Positions 58,801 through 64,000 of a stretch of 64,000 nt of DNA are shown in pieces. The stretch covers positions 5,378,001 to 5,442,000 of the forward strand of contig OU015540.1 of the NCBI GenBank assembly GCA_907165065.1, read 5' to 3'. Position 1 is the first letter of the stretch, and every line of letters begins with the position of its first letter. The notes beneath the pieces are model-generated. The model ran no database searches, was not told where the DNA came from, and saw nothing but the letters and a program-made list of their open reading frames with translations. A program made the position numbers and the translations under genes. The stretch comes from Caprimulgus europaeus. Its lineage: Eukaryota; Chordata; Aves; Caprimulgiformes; Caprimulgidae.

Positions 58801-61800
58801 TGCTCCAACATGAAACTTTCTTTATATTTTACAAAACAGCTTTGACATTAAGAAGTATTGCCCATGAGTAAGCACAAGGCTATAACAAGAGACACATTAT
58901 AAGAACCATCTGCATGTTGCAAACTGGATTAGTTGAGAGTCAGTATTTAACAGCCAAGAAGTGTTTCTAAACATCCACTTTTCTGTTGAAAAATGCAGTC
59001 ATCATTTGATGTGGCAAAAACAGCAGGTAAAAGCTACAAAGGACTAAATCACATCATGGAATTGCATCTCTTTTTCCTTTGCTTTTGCAAAGCTGTATCA
59101 GGATTACATAGTAATGCAACTTCCATGGCAATACCAAACACTTCTTGATGAGATACTCTAGTCTTTTTCCTCCTTAAAATGAAGGTGGTGCTCAGTAACC
59201 TGTACAATACTCACCTTCTGAGGCCAGCCAACACTACAAACTGCCCTTGAGGACTCCAGAATATCGTATTTGCCTGCTGTTTGTCAAACGTTTCTGGAAA
59301 GAAACAAAACAAATTCAGCAAAATATCTCAATACAATGTCACCAATTAGCTTACAAGCAGCCAACTCCACCCTTTCCTGAAGACACTTCTGAACTCTGCA
59401 AGCAACTCCTAACAACAGTCCTTAGCTCCATACTTCTACAAACAAAACCAAGTAGGCACTAGAACATCCAAAGCTAGCAGAAGAAAGAAGAAAATGATAT
59501 TAGAAGACCCCAACACCTAACTTAGGAATAAATTTTCTCTAAAGCAAGCCACATCTGTGCTACCACCACACATGAACTTCCCAAGGCCACAAAATTATTC
59601 TAGCCTTTTATTCCCTGACCCTGGACTGATTCAAAGTGAAAACAGTTTAACTGCCACCAGAAAATCAAAGTGGCACCTTTTGCCATACAATCCATCAGTA
59701 ACAGCCACAATTTTAAGTTTACTGCATCTATTGCCATGCAAAATGCTTAGTATCTGCACCTTTCACTTGTTTTTCAGTTACTTACTTATGAGTTCTATTT
59801 TCCCATTGTTTTTAACGTGGTAAAAGGAAACTGAAATTCGTGGAGTTTCTCCATGCAACACAGCAAACTTGCTTCCATTTGGTTCCCAAGCAAAGGCTAT
59901 GATGCTTTCTGTAAACATTAAAGAAAAAAAAAGGGCATAGCTCTACTTCTCTCATCTTCTACAGAATACACTCATATTATCAGCCCTGCCATCTCTATTA
60001 ATAAAAGATTTACAGTTCTGTAATTTTTCAAGTCAGTCACAAGCATGAATAACACAAAAGTTTTGATCTCTCATTTTTACATGAGAAGTCCTGTGACATG
60101 AATACTGTAGCTCCTCTCAAAAAAGTTAACTTCCTAATTACATCACATGGTGACAGGAATTTCTAAGAAACATGCAAGCATCTACTCAAAAAAGTTAAAG
60201 ATCAAAAGTAGGGAAATACTTGGTATTACCTTTCATTTCCACCACATCCACTGGCACCTGTTTCTCTCTCATTCGGAATATTTCAAAGTTGGTCACTACT
60301 CCCTGCAAAGGCCAAGAGCAGCTCATTATCCAGCACAGAAGCAGCAGAGCAAATTATTTTATCACTAGGCACAGAAGGACAACTACACAATTAGCCTGTC
60401 AGAATGCAGGATGAGAAACAGAGTCAAGATTTGTTTCTTTAATGGGAACAGATAAATACAGTATAGCTCATCACCAAACACACTCTAAATGTTTCTGTTC
60501 TGATAAAGAACTAAAGAATTAAACAAAAGCTTTTGTTTCTTTTCAGACTTGTGAAGTTTAATTAAGACAGATAAACATATGGCACATTGTACACCTACAT
60601 GTTGTTCAACAACTGCTTAGGAAAAGCAGCAAGGCACATGGCTGTCACCTAAGTCCAAGATGCCACTACAGTCAAAGCAAATCTTCCATGCAAACATTAC
60701 ATACGTTTTGCTCTCCACGTGCCTCCAATTCAAATGGAAAAATGAAAAGCACCTTTGACATTATATAAATTACACTGTATCTTAAAAGACAGTACTGTAA
60801 AAAAAAAAATAAAAAAATGAGGTGTCATCATGAAATAGAATCAAATTTTAAGAATATAATCAGAAACCACATACTTGTGTGCCTTTGGGAGTCCTGTCCA
60901 CCTTCACACACAGGTAATCCCCGTTCTTCTGCCAGTGTAGTTTACAGTCTACAACATTGAACAAATTCCGCACACGAATTTCTTGTCTAGAAGGCAGCTG
61001 CATCAAAGTCACTCTTGCTGGGATGTCTTTGTCCTCAGGCACCCAGAAAGCAATTATGTTACCACCTGGAGACCATGAGAAGTCTCTACAGGAAGAAAGT
61101 TAAAAATACACCATTTTAATTTTGAGTTAGAAATACTACAAGCAAAAACCATTTCAATGATTGTATCTGAATGCTGTGGACAAGTACCAACTCTCAATAA
61201 TAAAGACAGATACAGATAAACAACTGAAGACAACTTAATAACCTTACACATATCACATCAGAACAGAGTTTTAACCTGCTATATCAACTTGCTACATGAC
61301 CAACATTATCAAAACAGTACATTTCACCAAAGAGAAGGGGTTACACCCAGTGTAACCGCCAAAAATCTAAGAAACAGCCTGATTAAACCAACGAGTAAAA
61401 AAAATAATCTATAAAATTAGACTGGAGACAATCTTCTTGCACCTGGGTACAAGGTTGCTTTACAGAGAAGTACCTCAAAAACCTTTCACAGTAATGAGTG
61501 GCTGCTGTGCAGACATGCACAAAACCAGCCCCTTTCCTTGCCAACAGCCAGCACACAGCACGCTGTTTTAAGCCAGCATATAAATCTTGTCAGGGAGATA
61601 TTCCCCAAACTGCACTCTGGTTTGGTTTTGCAGACAAGGAACAGGACACTGAAGCTAGACCCTGGATTAAGCAGTACCACAAAGAGGATTTCAAAGCATA
61701 GAAGCTGTTAACTGTGGACATCAATAAATGGAGAATTTTCCATTCCTTTTTGCCAGTTTGTCTAATTTTAGCACTTCAACATGTAAGGCCATTTGCTCTA

Positions 61801-63898
61801 GTCAACAGTCTAAAGATTTCTCTCACCCAGATATAAAAATTCCAACTAAAGAAAGTGGTTATCTTTACAAAGGAATAGACTCACCTTATCCCAGTGATTT
61901 TCAAGCTTTTTTTGTCCAACAAACCCATAGACTAAAAGAAGAGAAAGGTGTGAATTTTCAAGTTAGTAGCATTCTTGTATTTACATGCACCACCTTCTAC
62001 TATTAGAGCACATGAACTAGAAAACTGTGTACAGTTTTCAGAGATCCTGGATGCTTATTTTTATTTTTATTATAAACATATGTATACCACAATTTCAAAT
62101 AAATTAAAAATTGCAGTACAGAATTCATGAGTACTGCAGCCTCAATGATAATGAACAAGCAAACCAGACTAGATTAGGCTTCAATTTATAGTGTGTTCTG
62201 GGTACTTTGGCACTCATCTGCCTCCAAGAGCTGGGAGGCATCACATAGCCTTGATCCTATTGACTCTTTTTAAGTAGTATATTGAGCTGTCTAGTCCTAA
62301 AGTGTGCTGTGAAATTTACTGTCAGACCCAACTAAAGTTTTTCACCCAGGAAAGAACAAGACAAGAGCAAATGGATTTCTCCCCTTTTAAGCCCAGCTCT
62401 AGAGTGTATTATTAAAATGCATCTTTTAAAATAGATACCATAGGAAAGACTAATGTTGTAATGTAGTGTTATGCAAAAAAAAAAAAAAAAAAAAAAAGGC
62501 AAGAACTCACAGGTGTTTCATAGATGCTGAGGGTATCTGAAGTCATCCGAGCAAAGAATTTACCATCATGACTCCATCTATGCAAATTAAAAAAGATAAT
62601 ATTAGATAGGAATTGCTTAAGACAATATTAGATAGGATAGTAGTCTGGGACTACTTGTTCTCTCTATTCTAATTCTGTTTCTCAACCTACTTAAAAATAG
62701 GCCAGTGAGCTGAGTTTTCACAGTGGAATCCTCGCTTCTTTTGCCCAGTCAGAATATCCCAGATGATAATAGCCTGAGGGTCATCCTGCGTGTCCATCAA
62801 AGGGCTGAAGGTCACTAAATACCTACAAAAGAAATAACCAACTTCACTATTGAAAATTCATCTGATACATCAGTACAAGCAGGCTTTCATCCAAATAATA
62901 TTTAAATGAAATGCAATTTCAAACAGCAGTTTCTCTAATGTGATTTTTTGGATAGGAGGGAAAAATAAGAACAGTATGATAAAGAAAGTTTCCAAGGCAC
63001 ATTATTTCCCTGGCATCTCTCTGGCTGAAATCTAGATTTATGTGCAAATCTTCCCATACTGATGTTACAGTACAGGGGAATTCACCAAAGACACTGTTAC
63101 CTACTATATAGTTTCATCATGAGAACATCATTGGTTTCAAATCAAGCATAAATCCACTGACCTTAGCCAACCTGAACTGCATGTACACTAGACCTCTCCA
63201 TTTAAAGAGAAATAATCTCTCCTTAATACAATAAAACATAAAACCGAATTGCTTCCAAATATGTTACTTGAGAACTAGCACAACAAGGTACATCTCAGTC
63301 CTGAAATTATTTTAGCCTCCTCTAAAGAACTCTTTAATGTTAAAGTTCAAGGAATTCATTTCAATACTACAGATTTGGAGGATGCTACTCAATGGAAACT
63401 TTTCAGAGAACTAGAAATCTAACACTACAGACATCCCATCCAACTGAAGAGGAAAAAATATGGTCTTCTCCTCTGGGATAATAACATCTTGGAGGAAAAT
63501 TGTTAGCTCAGTTTTGTAGAGTGATTATTCCAGATTATGTCAAGTTTCTTTCCTGAAGTCAAAGAAAACTCAGGAATAGTCTTACTCATCCTAAGAAGGA
63601 TTTATGCAGGAAAAGCAGTACTTCCAAAGGCAAAGGAAAACAGAAGACCCCAGCCACAAGAAATCTGACAGCACAGCAGCCAAAACGCGTGTGCTTCATG
63701 CTTTTGATGCCTTAGCCCAAACCAATGTCATGCTCTGTACCTTTCACAGGGTGAGAAGTCAATCAGCTGCACTCCTTGATGACTAAACCTTTGAATCTGC
63801 TTGAACTTCTCTCCACCCCAGAGCGCGATGCCTCTCTGGTGGAACGTGGCCAAGTAGGTACCCTTTGGCGACCAGCGTACGTAGGTTTCTGTCCATCG
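55729..63898 (-). CDS. EIF3B: EIF3B, C-terminal 481 residues, 13 exons (5' part outside window)
   Basis: Translation initiation factor 3 subunit b, the scaffold of eIF3. It joins eIF3a, eIF3i, eIF3g and eIF3j and binds the 40S subunit in the cytoplasm. Exons in transcript order: 63741-63898, 62691-62822, 62511-62577, 61885-61931, 60875-61085, 60230-60302, 59786-59908, 59215-59293, 58233-58371, 57478-57603, 56886-56963, 56348-56456, 55729-55832. They total 1446 bases, one open frame, stop TAA at 55729-55731. The product covers most of the WD40-like beta-propeller and the C-terminal helix that binds eIF3i and eIF3g, and is nearly identical to the human protein (814 aa). The RRM and acidic N-terminus must lie right of base 64000. 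One intron uses a GC donor (after 56886). No break or missing exon is seen. Confidence 0.97.
56159..56175 (+). repeat. A17 run in an EIF3B intron
   Basis: Seventeen A on the plus strand, in the intron between the last two coding exons. Confidence 0.95.
56348..56456 (-). CDS. EIF3B: EIF3B exon (eIF3i/g-binding helix)
   Basis: [20 protein letters not shown], then [14 protein letters not shown] long charged helix, the C-terminal binding segment of eIF3b. Confidence 0.97.
56886..56963 (-). CDS. EIF3B: EIF3B exon with GC donor
   Basis: [20 protein letters not shown], ending KASK. The following intron begins GCAAGA rather than GT; the rest of the donor (AAAG|GCAAG) is a strong match to U1, as is usual for GC-AG introns. 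Confidence 0.96.
57478..57603 (-). CDS. EIF3B: EIF3B exon
   Basis: [20 protein letters not shown], then [20 protein letters not shown]. Last propeller strand and linker. Confidence 0.97.
58233..58371 (-). CDS. EIF3B: EIF3B exon
   Basis: [20 protein letters not shown], then [19 protein letters not shown], ending SHK. Confidence 0.97.
59215..59293 (-). CDS. EIF3B: EIF3B exon
   Basis: [20 protein letters not shown], ending LAGLR plus two bases of a Ser codon. Human has MFDKQQ; the Met is Thr here. Confidence 0.96.
59786..59908 (-). CDS. EIF3B: EIF3B exon
   Basis: [19 protein letters not shown], then [19 protein letters not shown]. Donor GTAAGT. Confidence 0.96.
60230..60302 (-). CDS. EIF3B: EIF3B exon
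   Basis: [20 protein letters not shown], ending VEMK plus one base. Confidence 0.96.
60875..61085 (-). CDS. EIF3B: EIF3B exon
   Basis: [34 protein letters not shown] and [20 protein letters not shown]. The most diagnostic exon of the gene. Confidence 0.97.
61885..61931 (-). CDS. EIF3B: EIF3B micro-exon (47 bp)
   Basis: [15 protein letters not shown] plus two bases of an Arg codon; acceptor cttcttttag, donor GTGAGT. Confidence 0.95.
62475..62497 (+). repeat. A23 run beside an EIF3B donor
   Basis: Twenty-three A on the plus strand, a T23 tract in the transcript sense, 13 bases downstream of the donor at 62510-62509. Confidence 0.95.
62511..62577 (-). CDS. EIF3B: EIF3B exon
   Basis: [19 protein letters not shown], ending ETP at a GTGAGT donor. 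A 23-base T run (transcript sense) starts 13 bases past the donor. Confidence 0.96.
62598..62637 (+). repeat. Short direct repeat, 26-bp spacing
   Basis: aatattagatagga occurs at about 62598 and 62624 in an EIF3B intron, a small local duplication. Confidence 0.7.
62691..62822 (-). CDS. EIF3B: EIF3B exon
   Basis: [19 protein letters not shown], then [20 protein letters not shown]. Donor TTTAA|GTAGGT is weaker than average. Confidence 0.96.
63741..63898 (-). CDS. EIF3B: EIF3B exon (first in window)
   Basis: Starts with Arg-Trp-Thr-Glu in phase 0; contains [19 protein letters not shown] and ends DFSPCE plus two bases. A propeller blade. Confidence 0.96.
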
Positions 63899-64000
63899 CT
63901 GGATTTAAAACAAAAGAGTAAACACAAAGGTTTAATTCCATGCTGCATTCTCAAAGGGAAAAGAATGTGTGGCTTGTAGCATCACAGTTTGAAAATCCAT
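63899..64000 (-). other. EIF3B: EIF3B intron, running off the window
   Basis: Sequence right of the first visible exon's acceptor (ttttaaatccag). No exon is present before the window ends. Confidence 0.85.

Noticed and set aside
1-64000. CRISPR arrays, bacterial operons, insertion sequences or riboswitches
   Set aside because: The window is clearly vertebrate; no regularly spaced repeats or prokaryotic gene structure are present.

Overview
The window is vertebrate nuclear DNA, most likely from a bird. It has spliced genes with GT-AG introns, one strong CpG island, and two clear CR1 LINE copies whose 3' ends have the form common in avian genomes. I cannot name the species. A turtle or crocodilian is the main alternative, because they also carry CR1.

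Three genes lie head-to-tail on the minus strand, so they read from right to left. (1) The 3' half of EIF3B occupies about 55.7-63.9 kb. I resolve thirteen coding exons encoding the C-terminal 481 residues; the N-terminal exons, including the RRM, lie beyond the right edge. (2) A complete kinesin gene of the KIF19 type occupies 34.1-51.1 kb. I resolve eighteen coding exons whose phases all join into one 952-residue frame with no stop. (3) CHST12 (chondroitin 4-O-sulfotransferase 2) has an intact single-exon CDS at 23.1-24.4 kb, a 5'-UTR exon portion in front of the ATG, and a probable promoter and first exon in the CpG island at about 29.5-30.1 kb.

The left 22.7 kb, downstream of CHST12, shows no gene that I can support. 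It holds small tandem repeats, a GC-rich patch at 18.1 kb and AT-rich single-copy sequence. The spacers between genes (30.1-34.1 kb and 51.1-55.7 kb) hold a CR1 copy, microsatellites and otherwise unremarkable sequence.

The three genes do not form a pathway: translation initiation scaffold, ciliary or microtubule motor, and Golgi sulfotransferase. Their order is informative. EIF3B and CHST12 are neighbours in human 7p22, with no kinesin that I know of between them, while human KIF19 lies at 17q25 beside TTYH2. 7p22 and 17q25 share many duplicate pairs from early vertebrate genome duplication. The kinesin here is therefore best explained as a second KIF19-family gene, lost from the mammalian 7p22 block, and this is the main finding.
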